Assembly: GCF_041438805.1 (NCBI RefSeq)
Contig: NZ_CP109190.1
Coordinates: 7,812,001-7,876,000, forward strand
Source of the DNA: Streptomyces sp. NBC_01707
GTDB taxonomy: Bacteria > Actinomycetota > Actinomycetes > Streptomycetales > Streptomycetaceae
DNA length: 64,000 bases
Direction of reading: 5' to 3'
Within the stretch, counting starts at the first letter, position 1, and each line of letters starts with the position of its first letter. Below the pieces are notes generated by a model that had not been told where the DNA came from, searched no databases, and was given only the letters and a program-made list of their open reading frames with translations. The position numbers and the translations under genes were made by a program. Of this stretch, positions 9,782 through 18,004 are shown in pieces.

Positions 9782-10723
9782 ATGCCCAGCGACGCACCCG
9801 CACCCGTCCTCCTGTCCCACCGGGTCCCCGACCTCGGCGCGCTGGAGCTCCTGCTGGCCGTCGCCCGGCACGGCAGCCTGGGACGGGCGGCACGGGACGT
9901 CGGCATCACCCAGCCCGCCGCCAGCAGCCGCATCCGCTCGATGGAGCGACAGCTCGGCGTGGCGCTCCTCGACCGCTCGCCGCGTGGCTCCCGGCTCACC
10001 GACGCGGGCGCGCTCGTCACCGACTGGGCGCGCCGGATCGTCGAGGCCGCCGAGGCATTCGATGTGGGCGCGCAGGCGCTGCGCGACCGACGCGACTCCC
10101 GGCTGCGGGTCGCCGCCTCCATGACCATCGCCGAATATCTGCTGCCCGGCTGGCTGATCGCGCTGCGCGCCGCACGGCCGGACACCGCGGTCTCCCTGCT
10201 CGCGGGCAACTCGGCGGCGGTCGCGGGGCGCCTGCTCGCCGGGGAGGCCGACCTCGGATTCGTGGAGGGACTGTTCATACCGGAAGGCCTCGACGGCACG
10301 GTGATCGCACACGACCGTCTCGTCGTCGTGGTCGCCCCGTCCCATGCGTGGGCGGGCCGCCGCACCCCGCTGACCCCGCGGGAACTGGCTGCGACCCCAT
10401 TGATCCTGCGCGAGCGCGGCTCCGGCACCCGACAGGTCCTGGACGCGGCACTCGCCGTGCACGGCGGTCTGGCGCAGCCGTTGCTCGAGCTGTCGTCCAC
10501 GACGGCGGTGAAGGGGGCGGCGGAGAGCGGTGCGGGGCCGTGCGTGCTGAGTGAACTGGCGCTGGGGGAGGAACTGTCCTCGCGGCGGCTGGTGAAGATC
10601 CCGGTGGCGGGAGTCCGGCTGAGGCGACAGCTGCGGGCGGTCTGGCCGTCGGGACACCGGCCGGCGGGCCCGGCTCGCGACCTGCTGTCGCTGACGGGGC
10701 GATCGAGCCCGTCCGTCGGCTGA
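9782..10723 (+). CDS. LysR-family transcriptional regulator
   Basis: 313 residues. The winged HTH lies at about residues 15-75 (LELLLAVARHGSLGRAARDVGITQPAASSRIRSMERQLG...LLDRS), the standard LysR signature. A substrate-binding domain follows from about residue 105 (LRVAASMTIAEYLLPGWL) to the end. LysR proteins act as tetramers and usually control the divergently transcribed neighbour, here the TDT transporter. The start ATG sits just past the palindrome in the shared gap. The effector cannot be predicted. Confidence 0.92.
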   Translation: MPSDAPAPVLLSHRVPDLGALELLLAVARHGSLGRAARDVGITQPAASSRIRSMERQLGVALLDRSPRGSRLTDAGALVTDWARRIVEAAEAFDVGAQALRDRRDSRLRVAASMTIAEYLLPGWLIALRAARPDTAVSLLAGNSAAVAGRLLAGEADLGFVEGLFIPEGLDGTVIAHDRLVVVVAPSHAWAGRRTPLTPRELAATPLILRERGSGTRQVLDAALAVHGGLAQPLLELSSTTAVKGAAESGAGPCVLSELALGEELSSRRLVKIPVAGVRLRRQLRAVWPSGHRPAGPARDLLSLTGRSSPSVG

Positions 10724-10815
10724 GGACACAGGGCAGAGGCGGAGGGACGCCGTCACCCGCTTCGCCCCGCGAAAATCGGTTGGCCGGCCTGCGTCCGGGG
10801 GCCAAGGATGCACAG

Positions 10816-11784
10816 ATGAGAGTGACCGCCCCGCCGGCCGTCGGCGTCCGCCACCACTGGGCCGACCTCCCGGACTCCGTGCGCAGCGCTGTCGAGGACA
10901 TCCTCGGTGCCCGCGTCGTCCACGCGCAGAGCCAGAGCGGCGGGTTCTCACCGGGAGTCGCCGCCCGCGTCCGGCTCACCGACGGACGACGCGCGTTCGT
11001 CAAGGCGGTCAGCGCCGAGGCGAACCCGGGCAGCCCCGACCTGCACCGCGCCGAGGCCCGGAACACCGCTGCTCTCCCACCCGGTGCGCCCGTGCCGAGG
11101 CTGCTGGGATCGTACGACGACGGGACCCGGGTCGCCCTCGTCCTCCAGGACATCGACGGCCGCCAGCCGCGCATCCCCTGGACATCGGCGGAGCTGGACC
11201 GGGTCCTGACGGCGGTCGGCGAGCTGAACAGGACCCTGACCCCGGCCCCGATCGAGGCGCCCGCCGTCGCGGACAGCGAGGCCGAGTCGTTCAGCGGCTG
11301 GCGGACCCTGCTTGCCGCGCGTGACTGCGACGGTCCGCCCGGGCGTCTCGACCCGTGGGCCGCACGCCACCTCGACGTACTCGCGGAGCTGGAGTCCGGC
11401 TGGGCCGGGCCCGCCACCGGCGACAGCCTCGCCCACGGGGATCTGCGCGCCGACAACATCCTGCTCACCGACGACCGGGTGGTCTTCGTCGACTGGCCGC
11501 ACGCGCTGCGAGCCGCGCCCTGGTTCGATCTGCTGGTGATGCTGCCGTGCGTGGCGGCCCAGGGCGGCCCCGACCCGGACACCGTGTTCACCACGCACCC
11601 TCTGGGGCGCGCCGCCGACCCGGAGGGAGTGAACACGGTCCTTGCCGCACTCGCCGGCTACTTCGTCGCGCACTCGCTGATGCCGGACCCGCCGGGGCTG
11701 CCGACCGTGCGGGCGTTCCAGGGCGCGCAGGGGGCGGCGGCGCTGGAATGGCTGCGCGGCAGGCTCGGAGGGCGTACGCGGTAG
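10816..11784 (+). CDS. Aminoglycoside phosphotransferase-family protein
   Basis: 322 residues with the APH/choline-kinase fold. The N-lobe is around FSPGVAARVRLTDGRRAFVKAV (lysine for ATP). The catalytic loop is LAHGDLRADNILLTDDRVVFVDW with the H-G-D-x-R-x-D-N Brenner motif near residue 208-216, and the VDW aspartate binds metal. Such standalone proteins phosphorylate small hydroxyl compounds and are not necessarily resistance enzymes. The ATG behind AAGGA is used; the frame is open 12 codons further upstream. It stands alone, convergent with the amidotransferase hydrolase 18 bp downstream. Confidence 0.85.
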   Translation: MRVTAPPAVGVRHHWADLPDSVRSAVEDILGARVVHAQSQSGGFSPGVAARVRLTDGRRAFVKAVSAEANPGSPDLHRAEARNTAALPPGAPVPRLLGSYDDGTRVALVLQDIDGRQPRIPWTSAELDRVLTAVGELNRTLTPAPIEAPAVADSEAESFSGWRTLLAARDCDGPPGRLDPWAARHLDVLAELESGWAGPATGDSLAHGDLRADNILLTDDRVVFVDWPHALRAAPWFDLLVMLPCVAAQGGPDPDTVFTTHPLGRAADPEGVNTVLAALAGYFVAHSLMPDPPGLPTVRAFQGAQGAAALEWLRGRLGGRTR

Positions 11785-11802
11785 CCGCCGGCCGACGGAC
11801 GA

Positions 11803-12498
11803 TCAGCCGCGCGCCGCCTCCGTCACCAGCGCCTGCATGACCCGCAGGTCGTCCCCCATCTCCGGATGCCACTGCACCCCGAGCACCCACCGCGACCCCG
11901 GCAGTTCGACGGCCTCCACCGTCCCGTCCGCCGCGTGGGCGGACGCCACGAGGTCCGGTGCGAGGCTGTCCACGGCCTGGTGGTGGTAGGTCGGTACGGC
12001 GGATTCCTCGGGCACGATCGATGCGTAGCGCGTCCCCGGCACCGGTGTCACCGGGTGCTCGCCGAGAACCCCGGCCTTCCCGTGCGGGCCGGCATGCCCG
12101 TCCAGGTGCTGGACGAGGGTGCCGCCGAGCGCCACATTCATCAGCTGCATGCCACGGCAGATGCCGAGCACCGGTGTGCCGGACTCCAGGGCGGCGTCCA
12201 GGAGCGCCAGCTCCCAGGCGTCGCGCTCCCGGTTCGGCGGTCCCGTCCTCGGACCGGGCTCCGCGCCGTACCGCGCGGGCTCGACATCGGCGCCGCCCGC
12301 GATGACGAGACCGTCCAGCCGGGCCACGGCGGCCGCGGCCCGGGCCGGGGCGTCCGGCGACAGGAGGGCGGCGAGGCCCCCGGAGCGCTGGACCAGCCTC
12401 GGGTAGGCGGACGGGAGCAGGGCGGCGGGCAGTTCCCAGACGCCCCAGCGGGCGACGGGCTCCAGATAGGTGGTGACGCCGATGAGCGGTACGGACAT
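11803..12498 (-). CDS. Class I glutamine amidotransferase-type gamma-glutamyl hydrolase (PuuD-like)
   Basis: 231 residues, close to PuuD length. Visible triad elements are the nucleophile Cys in TPVLGICRGMQLMNVALGGTL and the His-Glu pair in GVQWHPE near the C-terminus; AGGADVEPARYG is the family's oxyanion region. The family cleaves gamma-glutamyl amides such as gamma-glutamyl-GABA. It lies downstream of the FadR-type regulator on the same strand and opposite a glutamine-synthetase-like ligase and aldehyde dehydrogenase. Together these supply the ligation, oxidation and hydrolysis steps of a gamma-glutamylated amine pathway. The ATG at 12498 (MSVPLIGVTTYL) is the family-typical start. Confidence 0.88.
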   Translation of the reverse strand: MSVPLIGVTTYLEPVARWGVWELPAALLPSAYPRLVQRSGGLAALLSPDAPARAAAAVARLDGLVIAGGADVEPARYGAEPGPRTGPPNRERDAWELALLDAALESGTPVLGICRGMQLMNVALGGTLVQHLDGHAGPHGKAGVLGEHPVTPVPGTRYASIVPEESAVPTYHHQAVDSLAPDLVASAHAADGTVEAVELPGSRWVLGVQWHPEMGDDLRVMQALVTEAARG

Positions 12499-12590
12499 GG
12501 CGGGACTCTCCGGTCGACTGCCTGCGGGCGGACCCGGTTCAATGGTGCTGAGGAATACCTTTGCGTTCCGGTGGGCGGCCGCGCAAGCGG

Positions 12591-13334
12591 TCAGGCCAGG
12601 AATCCGCGCAGCAGCGCCGCCGTGCCCGCGCAGTGTTCGCGCATCACGGCGCGCGCCGCCTCCGCGTCCCCGTCGAGCACCGCCTCGACGAGCGCGGTGT
12701 GCTGATGCTGCGAGTGCTCCAGGTTCCGCACGAGCAGCGGGATGCAGTCCAGCAGGTCGTTCACGGTGGCCCGGACGGCCGCGTACTGCGCGGTCAGCGA
12801 AGCGGAGCCGGACAGCTCGGCCAGTGTCAGATGCAGAAGGGTGTCGCGCCTGCGGTAGTCGGGCAGAGGTGCATCGTGTGTCGCCGCCAGAGCCGTACGC
12901 AGTCGTTCCGCGCCCTCGTCCGTCAGCCCGTGCGTGGCGCACAGGTCGGCCGCGCCGGTCTCCAGCACCTCACGGAAGCGCAGGACGTCCTCGACATCGA
13001 CGGCCGCCACCCGGCGGCGCAACTCGTCCTCGCCGGGGCTGACGGTGCGGGGGAGCACGAACGTGCCGCCGTACCTCCCTCGTCGGCTCTCCACCAGCCG
13101 CTGGACCTGCAGCACCTTCAGCACCTCGCGCAGCGTGACCCGGCTGATCCCGAGCAGCTCGGCCAGGTCGCGCTCGGCGGGCAGCCGCTCGCCACCGGGC
13201 ACCAGGCCGAGCCTGACCACCTGGAGGATCTGTTCGAGCGCCTCCTCGAAGCCGTTGCCCGCGCGCACGGGCCGCAGCACGGGGCGCAGTTGCCGCGCGG
13301 ACCCGTGCCGGCCGGACTCGCCTTCCTGCGCCAC
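12591..13334 (-). CDS. GntR-family (FadR subfamily) transcriptional regulator
   Basis: 247 residues starting at GTG behind AGAGGT. The winged HTH at about residues 28-90 contains LVPGGERLPAERDLAELLGISRVTLREVLKVLQ. The helical FCD ligand-binding domain follows (residues ~110-240), with a His and Asp/Glu metal-binding pattern (HLTLAELSGS, REHCAG). It is divergent from the ligase operon and co-directional with the gamma-glutamyl hydrolase, so it most likely represses both transcripts until the amine substrate or a gamma-glutamyl intermediate appears. Confidence 0.9.
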   Translation of the reverse strand: MAQEGESGRHGSARQLRPVLRPVRAGNGFEEALEQILQVVRLGLVPGGERLPAERDLAELLGISRVTLREVLKVLQVQRLVESRRGRYGGTFVLPRTVSPGEDELRRRVAAVDVEDVLRFREVLETGAADLCATHGLTDEGAERLRTALAATHDAPLPDYRRRDTLLHLTLAELSGSASLTAQYAAVRATVNDLLDCIPLLVRNLEHSQHQHTALVEAVLDGDAEAARAVMREHCAGTAALLRGFLA

Positions 13335-13356
13335 GTCCCGACCTCTCTTCCCAACA

Positions 13357-13371
13357 ATGGTTCTTACCCAT
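13357..13371. promoter_or_regulatory. Operator candidate for the FadR-type regulator
   Basis: Inverted repeat ATGG-N7-CCAT in the 75-bp gap between the divergent regulator and ligase genes, the spacing and location expected for a GntR-family dimer site. Confidence 0.45.
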
Positions 13372-13409
13372 ACCTTATGACTTCCGGCTGACCGAAGGAG
13401 GATCTTCCC

Positions 13410-14771
13410 GTGGCAGACCGCACACCCCCGCTGGAGGTCGAGGAACTACGGATCCTCGTCGAGAGCGGTGAGATCGACACCGTCGTCCTGGCCTTCCCCG
13501 ACATGCAGGGACGGCTGCAGGGCAAGCGGTTCGCCGCGCGCTTCTTCCTCGACGAGGTGCTGGAACACGGCACGGAGGGCTGCAACTATCTGCTCGCCGT
13601 CGACACCGACATGAACACCGTCGACGGCTACGCCATGTCCTCCTGGGAGCGCGGGTACGGCGACTTCGCCATGCACCCCGACCTCACCACCCTGCGGCGC
13701 GTCCCGTGGAACGACGGCACGGCCATGGTCATCGCCGACCTCGCCTGGGAGGACGGCACACCTGTCGTCGCCGCGCCCCGCCAGATCCTCCGCCGCCAGC
13801 TGGAGCGCCTCGCCGAGCACGGCTTCACCGCGCATGTCGGCACCGAACTCGAATTCATCGTCTTCAAGGACACCTACGAACAGGCGTGGGACCGCAACTA
13901 CCGCGATCTGACCCCGGCCAACCAGTACAACATCGACTACTCGGTCCTCGGCACCGGCCGCATCGAACCCTTGCTCCGTCGCATCCGCAACGAGATGGCG
14001 GCCGCGGGCCTGACCGTCGAGTCCGCGAAGGGCGAGTGCAACCCCGGACAGCACGAGATCGTCTTCCGGTACGACGAGGCCCTGGTCACCTGCGACCAGC
14101 ACGCCGTCTACAAGACGGGCGCCAAGGAGATCGCCGCCCAGGAGGGCGTGGCGCTCACCTTCATGGCCAAGTTCAACGAGCGCGAGGGCAACTCCTGCCA
14201 CATCCACCTCTCCCTCCAGGACGCGGACGGGCGCAACGTCATGGCGGGCGACGCCGGCGGAATGTCCCCGGTGATGCGCCACTTCCTCGCCGGACAACTC
14301 GCCGCACTGCGCGATTTCTCCCTGCTCTACGCGCCGAACATCAACTCCTACAAACGCTTCCAGCCCGGCTCGTTCGCCCCGACCGCGGTCGCCTGGGGCC
14401 ACGACAACCGCACCTGTTCGCTCCGCGTCGTCGGCCACGGCCGCTCGACCCGGTTCGAGAACCGGCTGCCCGGCGGTGACGTCAACCCGCACCTCGCCGT
14501 CGCCGGTCTGATCGCCGCCGGCCTCCACGGCATCGAGCAGAAGCTCGAACTCCCCGAACCCTGCGAGGGCAACGCCTACACCACCGCGTACGACCACGTC
14601 CCCACCACACTCCGCGAAGCCGCCGACCTCTGGGAGAAGAGCGACCTGGCGAAGGCGGCCTTCGGCGACGACGTCGTCGCGCACTACCGCAACATGGCGC
14701 GCGTCGAACTCGAAGCATTCGACGCAGCGGTGACCGACTGGGAGCTCCGCCGCTCCTTCGAACGCCTGTGA
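13410..14771 (+). CDS. glnA4: Glutamine synthetase-like gamma-glutamyl-amine ligase
   Basis: 453 residues with a type-I GS fold: the beta-grasp region with the FPDMQGRLQGKRF stretch, the metal-binding GTELEFIVF, the glutamate/ATP loops NPGQHEI and HIHLSL, and the NSYKRFQPGSFAPTAVAWG loop. No adenylylation-site tyrosine motif of GlnA1 is evident. GTG start behind a strong AAGGAGG. In S. coelicolor the paralogue GlnA4 gamma-glutamylates ethanolamine, and other paralogues act on polyamines. The neighbouring aldehyde dehydrogenase and hydrolase fit such a route better than nitrogen assimilation. The gene symbol rests on this context and similarity as I recall it. The stop overlaps the next start. 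Confidence 0.8.
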   Translation: MADRTPPLEVEELRILVESGEIDTVVLAFPDMQGRLQGKRFAARFFLDEVLEHGTEGCNYLLAVDTDMNTVDGYAMSSWERGYGDFAMHPDLTTLRRVPWNDGTAMVIADLAWEDGTPVVAAPRQILRRQLERLAEHGFTAHVGTELEFIVFKDTYEQAWDRNYRDLTPANQYNIDYSVLGTGRIEPLLRRIRNEMAAAGLTVESAKGECNPGQHEIVFRYDEALVTCDQHAVYKTGAKEIAAQEGVALTFMAKFNEREGNSCHIHLSLQDADGRNVMAGDAGGMSPVMRHFLAGQLAALRDFSLLYAPNINSYKRFQPGSFAPTAVAWGHDNRTCSLRVVGHGRSTRFENRLPGGDVNPHLAVAGLIAAGLHGIEQKLELPEPCEGNAYTTAYDHVPTTLREAADLWEKSDLAKAAFGDDVVAHYRNMARVELEAFDAAVTDWELRRSFERL

Positions 14772-16144
14772 GGCACTCCGTGACCACCGAGCATCAGGTA
14801 CTCAACCCGGCGACCGAAGAAGTCGTCGCGACCGTCCCGGCCACCACCCCGGCGGAGGTCGACACCGCAGTGCGCCGGGCGGCGGCCGCCCAGCGGATCT
14901 GGGCGGCGATGGCCCCCGCTGACCGCGCGCGGTTGCTGCGCCGCTTCGCCGCGGCCGTCGACGGACACCGCGAGGAGCTGGCCCGGCTGGAGGTCCTCGA
15001 GGCCGGCCACACCCTCGCCAACGCCCGGTGGGAAGCGGGCAACGTCCGCGATCTGCTCGAATTCGCCGCCGGGGGAGTCGAGCGGCTCAGCGGCCGGCAG
15101 ATCCCGGTCCCCGGCGGCATCGACCTCACGCTGCTCGAACCCCTCGGCGTCGTAGGCGTGATCGCGCCGTGGAACTTTCCCATGCCGATCGCCGCCTGGG
15201 GCGTCGCCCCCGCCCTCGCCGCAGGCAACGCCGTCCTTCTCAAACCCGCCGAGACCACCCCGCTCACCGCTCTGCGGCTCGCCCGACTCGCCCTGGACGA
15301 GGGCCTTCCCGAGCACCTCTTCCAGGTACTGCCGGGAGCCGGCGCCGAGACGGGCAACGCACTCGTCGAGCACCCCGGCGTCGCCAAGATCGTCTTCACC
15401 GGCTCCACCCGGGTCGGCAAGCAGATCATGGCCAGGTGCGCCGAGCGTGTGAAGCGGCTGACCCTCGAACTCGGCGGCAAGAGCCCCAACATCGTCTTCG
15501 CCGACGCCGACATCGAGGCCGCCGCGGCCGCTGCGCCCATGGCCTTCCTCGACAACGCGGGCCAGGACTGCTGCGCCCGCACCCGCATCCTCGTCCAGCG
15601 CTCCGCCTACGACCGCTTCCTCGAACTTCTCGCCCCGGCCGTCGCCTCGGTCGTCGTCGGCGACCCCTCCGACGAGAAGACCCGGATGGGGCCGCTGATC
15701 TCCCGGGCCCAGCTGGAACGCGTACGGTCCTACGTCCCCGACGGCGCGACCGCGATCCGGGGCGGCGCACCCGAGGGCCCCGGGTTCTGGTTCCCGCCGA
15801 CCGTGCTGACCGACGCCCGCCCCGACTCGCCCGTGGCCACCGAGGAGGTCTTCGGTCCGGTCGCCGTCGTCCTGCCGTTCGAGGACGAAGCCGACGCCGT
15901 GCGCCTCGCGAACGCGACCGAGTACGGCCTCGCCGGCTCCATCTGGACCCGGGACGTCGGCCGGGCACTGCGCGTCTCCCAGGCGGTCCAGGCCGGGAAC
16001 CTGTCCGTCAACTCGCACTCCAGCGTCCGCTACTGGACCCCGTTCGGCGGCTACAAGCAGTCCGGTCTCGGCCGGGAACTGGGCCCCGACGCTCTCACCG
16101 CCTTCACCGAAACCAAGAACGTCTTCATCAGTACGGAGGCCTGA
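14768..16144 (+). CDS. Aldehyde dehydrogenase, NAD(P)-dependent
   Basis: 458 residues of the ALDH superfamily. Seen are the GVIAPWNFP cofactor loop, the Rossmann-fold FTGSTRVGK, the general base in LTLELGGKSPNIVF near residue 235, and the catalytic cysteine in NAGQDCCARTRIL near 268. It should oxidise the gamma-glutamylated aldehyde formed after the ligase step. A GTG start overlaps the ligase stop; a second GTG four codons downstream is possible. It belongs to the same operon as the ligase and the SDR. At 458 residues it is somewhat shorter than the usual 480-500, lacking some N-terminal sequence. Confidence 0.9.
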   Translation: MRHSVTTEHQVLNPATEEVVATVPATTPAEVDTAVRRAAAAQRIWAAMAPADRARLLRRFAAAVDGHREELARLEVLEAGHTLANARWEAGNVRDLLEFAAGGVERLSGRQIPVPGGIDLTLLEPLGVVGVIAPWNFPMPIAAWGVAPALAAGNAVLLKPAETTPLTALRLARLALDEGLPEHLFQVLPGAGAETGNALVEHPGVAKIVFTGSTRVGKQIMARCAERVKRLTLELGGKSPNIVFADADIEAAAAAAPMAFLDNAGQDCCARTRILVQRSAYDRFLELLAPAVASVVVGDPSDEKTRMGPLISRAQLERVRSYVPDGATAIRGGAPEGPGFWFPPTVLTDARPDSPVATEEVFGPVAVVLPFEDEADAVRLANATEYGLAGSIWTRDVGRALRVSQAVQAGNLSVNSHSSVRYWTPFGGYKQSGLGRELGPDALTAFTETKNVFISTEA

Positions 16145-16150
16145 ACCAGC

Positions 16151-16942
16151 ATGACCACCACCGACACCGAGAGCATCTGCCGCCGCCTGGTCGGCCGCAC
16201 CGCCGTCATCACCGGCGCCGGCAGCGGCATCGGCCTCGCCACCGCGCGCCGCCTGGCCTCCGAGGGTGCCCACGTCGTCTGCGCGGACATCGACGAGACC
16301 GCGGGCAAGGCCGCGGCCGAGGAGGCCGGCGGCATCTTCGTACGCACCGATGTCACCGACCCCGAACAGGTCGAGGCGCTCTTCAGGACGGCGTACGACA
16401 CCTACGGCTCCGTCGACATCGCCTTCAACAACGCGGGAATCTCGCCGCCCGACGACGACTCCATCCTCACCACCGGACTGGAGGCCTGGAAGCGCGTCCA
16501 GGACGTCAACCTCACCTCCGTATACCTCTGTTGCAAGGCCGCCCTCCCCTACATGCGGCGCCAGGGCCGCGGCTCGATCATCAACACCGCGTCGTTCGTG
16601 GCCATCATGGGCGCGGCCACCAGCCAGATCTCGTACACCGCGTCCAAGGGCGGCGTGCTCGCCATGTCCCGCGAACTCGGTGTCCAGTTCGCCCGCGAAG
16701 GCATCCGGGTCAACGCGCTCTGCCCCGGGCCGGTCAACACCCCGCTGCTCCAGGAGTTGTTCGCCAAGGACCCGGAGCGCGCGGCCCGTCGGCTGGTCCA
16801 CATCCCGGTCGGCCGGTTCGCGGAGGCCACCGAGATCGCGGCGGCGGTCGCGTTCCTCGCGAGCGACGACTCCTCGTTCGTGAACGCCACGGACTTCCTT
16901 GTCGACGGTGGGATCTCCGGCGCGTACGTCACGCCTGTCTGA
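16151..16942 (+). CDS. Short-chain dehydrogenase/reductase
   Basis: 263 residues, classical SDR. The cofactor motif TGAGSGIG is near residues 20-27, D-I-D after the second strand suggests NAD preference, NNAGIS is near 95, and the catalytic Tyr-Lys pair is in SYTASKGG near residue 160. The C-terminus DFLVDGGISGAYVT is typical of 3-oxoacyl-ACP-reductase-like members. It is 6 bp behind the aldehyde dehydrogenase, so co-transcribed; it may interconvert alcohol and aldehyde forms of the amine-derived substrate, though this is inferred from position only. Confidence 0.9.
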   Translation: MTTTDTESICRRLVGRTAVITGAGSGIGLATARRLASEGAHVVCADIDETAGKAAAEEAGGIFVRTDVTDPEQVEALFRTAYDTYGSVDIAFNNAGISPPDDDSILTTGLEAWKRVQDVNLTSVYLCCKAALPYMRRQGRGSIINTASFVAIMGAATSQISYTASKGGVLAMSRELGVQFAREGIRVNALCPGPVNTPLLQELFAKDPERAARRLVHIPVGRFAEATEIAAAVAFLASDDSSFVNATDFLVDGGISGAYVTPV

Positions 16943-17047
16943 CCTGCCCGTCGTCCCGCGCGTGCTCATGGCTCCACGACCGCACGACCGCCCACGTCAA
17001 ACCGCCCGCCGCGGGCTCCCGTCGACGGCGGAACCTAGAGTGGAGGC

Positions 17048-17974
17048 ATGAGCAACGCGACACCGCCCGGCTGGTACCCGGACTCCGCGGCCCCGGGTAC
17101 CGACCGGTGGTGGGACGGCACGGCATGGACCGCTCACACCCGGCCGAACACGCCCGCTCCGCAGCAGCCGGTCCCACCCATGTACGGAGGCGGAGGAAGC
17201 GGCGGAGGCGGAGGACGCGGCGGGGGCGGCGGCCGGATCGTGGCGATCGTGACGGCGGCCCTGGTCGTCGTCGGTGCGGCCGTCACCGGGGCCGTCCTGC
17301 TGGGCCGGGACGACGGCGGTGCGGAATCCGAGTCTTCCGGGCCGACCCGCTCCGCACCGCACCCCACCGCCACCGGCACGGCCGGCGGGGACGGTGCGGC
17401 GACGGACCCTACGCTGCTCGTCGACCAGCTCAACGGCATCACCCTGCCGATCCCCGACGGCTGGGAGAAGCCGGAGAGCACCGTCGACAAGGCGCTCACC
17501 ATGCGTACGACCGACTCCTACGCCTGCCCCGGCGACTCCTCCGCCTTCTGCTACCACGGCACGGTGACCACCCGTACGGCGAGCGACACGGACCTCGCTT
17601 CGGCCGAGGCCCTGGCCGAGCAGGACATCACCACCGCGGCCGACAAGGCGTACGAGGAGAACGTCGTCGGCGACCGGATCCACGGAGGTATCACCTCCCA
17701 TGAGCAGCTGAGGTCCGCATCGGTCAGCGTGGCGGGCCGCACGGGCTACGAGGTGCGCTGGCGGGTCCACACGGCCAAGGGGCCAGGCGGCTATGTGCAG
17801 TCGCTCGTCTTCCCGTCGACGGTCGGCAGCGAATCGCCGGTCATCGTGCGCTACGCCTTCGACGCGGGACCCGACGGACCGCCGCTCTCCCTCATGGACA
17901 CCCTCACCCGGGCCATCCGGCCGATCGACGACAGCGAGACCAGCGGCGGCGTCGGCAGCTCCGTGGCTCCCTGA
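17048..17974 (+). CDS. DUF2510 domain membrane-anchored protein
   Basis: 308 residues. The N-terminus PPGWYPDSAAPGTDRWWDGTAWT is a DUF2510 domain, which sits on the cytoplasmic side of many actinobacterial membrane proteins. A glycine-rich linker leads to one membrane span near residues 60-80 (IVAIVTAALVVVGAAVTGAVLL). The ~220-residue extracytoplasmic part has two cysteines (YACPGDSSAFCYHG) that may form a disulfide. A TAGAGT -10-like box (17036-17041) lies 6 bp before the ATG, and GGAGG sits in the same few bases. Function unknown. Confidence 0.82.
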   Translation: MSNATPPGWYPDSAAPGTDRWWDGTAWTAHTRPNTPAPQQPVPPMYGGGGSGGGGGRGGGGGRIVAIVTAALVVVGAAVTGAVLLGRDDGGAESESSGPTRSAPHPTATGTAGGDGAATDPTLLVDQLNGITLPIPDGWEKPESTVDKALTMRTTDSYACPGDSSAFCYHGTVTTRTASDTDLASAEALAEQDITTAADKAYEENVVGDRIHGGITSHEQLRSASVSVAGRTGYEVRWRVHTAKGPGGYVQSLVFPSTVGSESPVIVRYAFDAGPDGPPLSLMDTLTRAIRPIDDSETSGGVGSSVAP

Positions 17975-18004
17975 CATCGGGTCAGGAGACCAGGAGCCGG
18001 CAGT

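Noticed and set aside
10816..11784. Aminoglycoside-resistance gene
   Set aside because: The catalytic motif fits the broad APH superfamily, but nothing in the sequence or neighbourhood points to aminoglycosides.
15028..17703. An 891-codon open frame on the plus strand
   Set aside because: It is out of frame with the aldehyde dehydrogenase, SDR and DUF2510 genes and its translation is Arg/Pro-rich, typical of a frame-shifted shadow.
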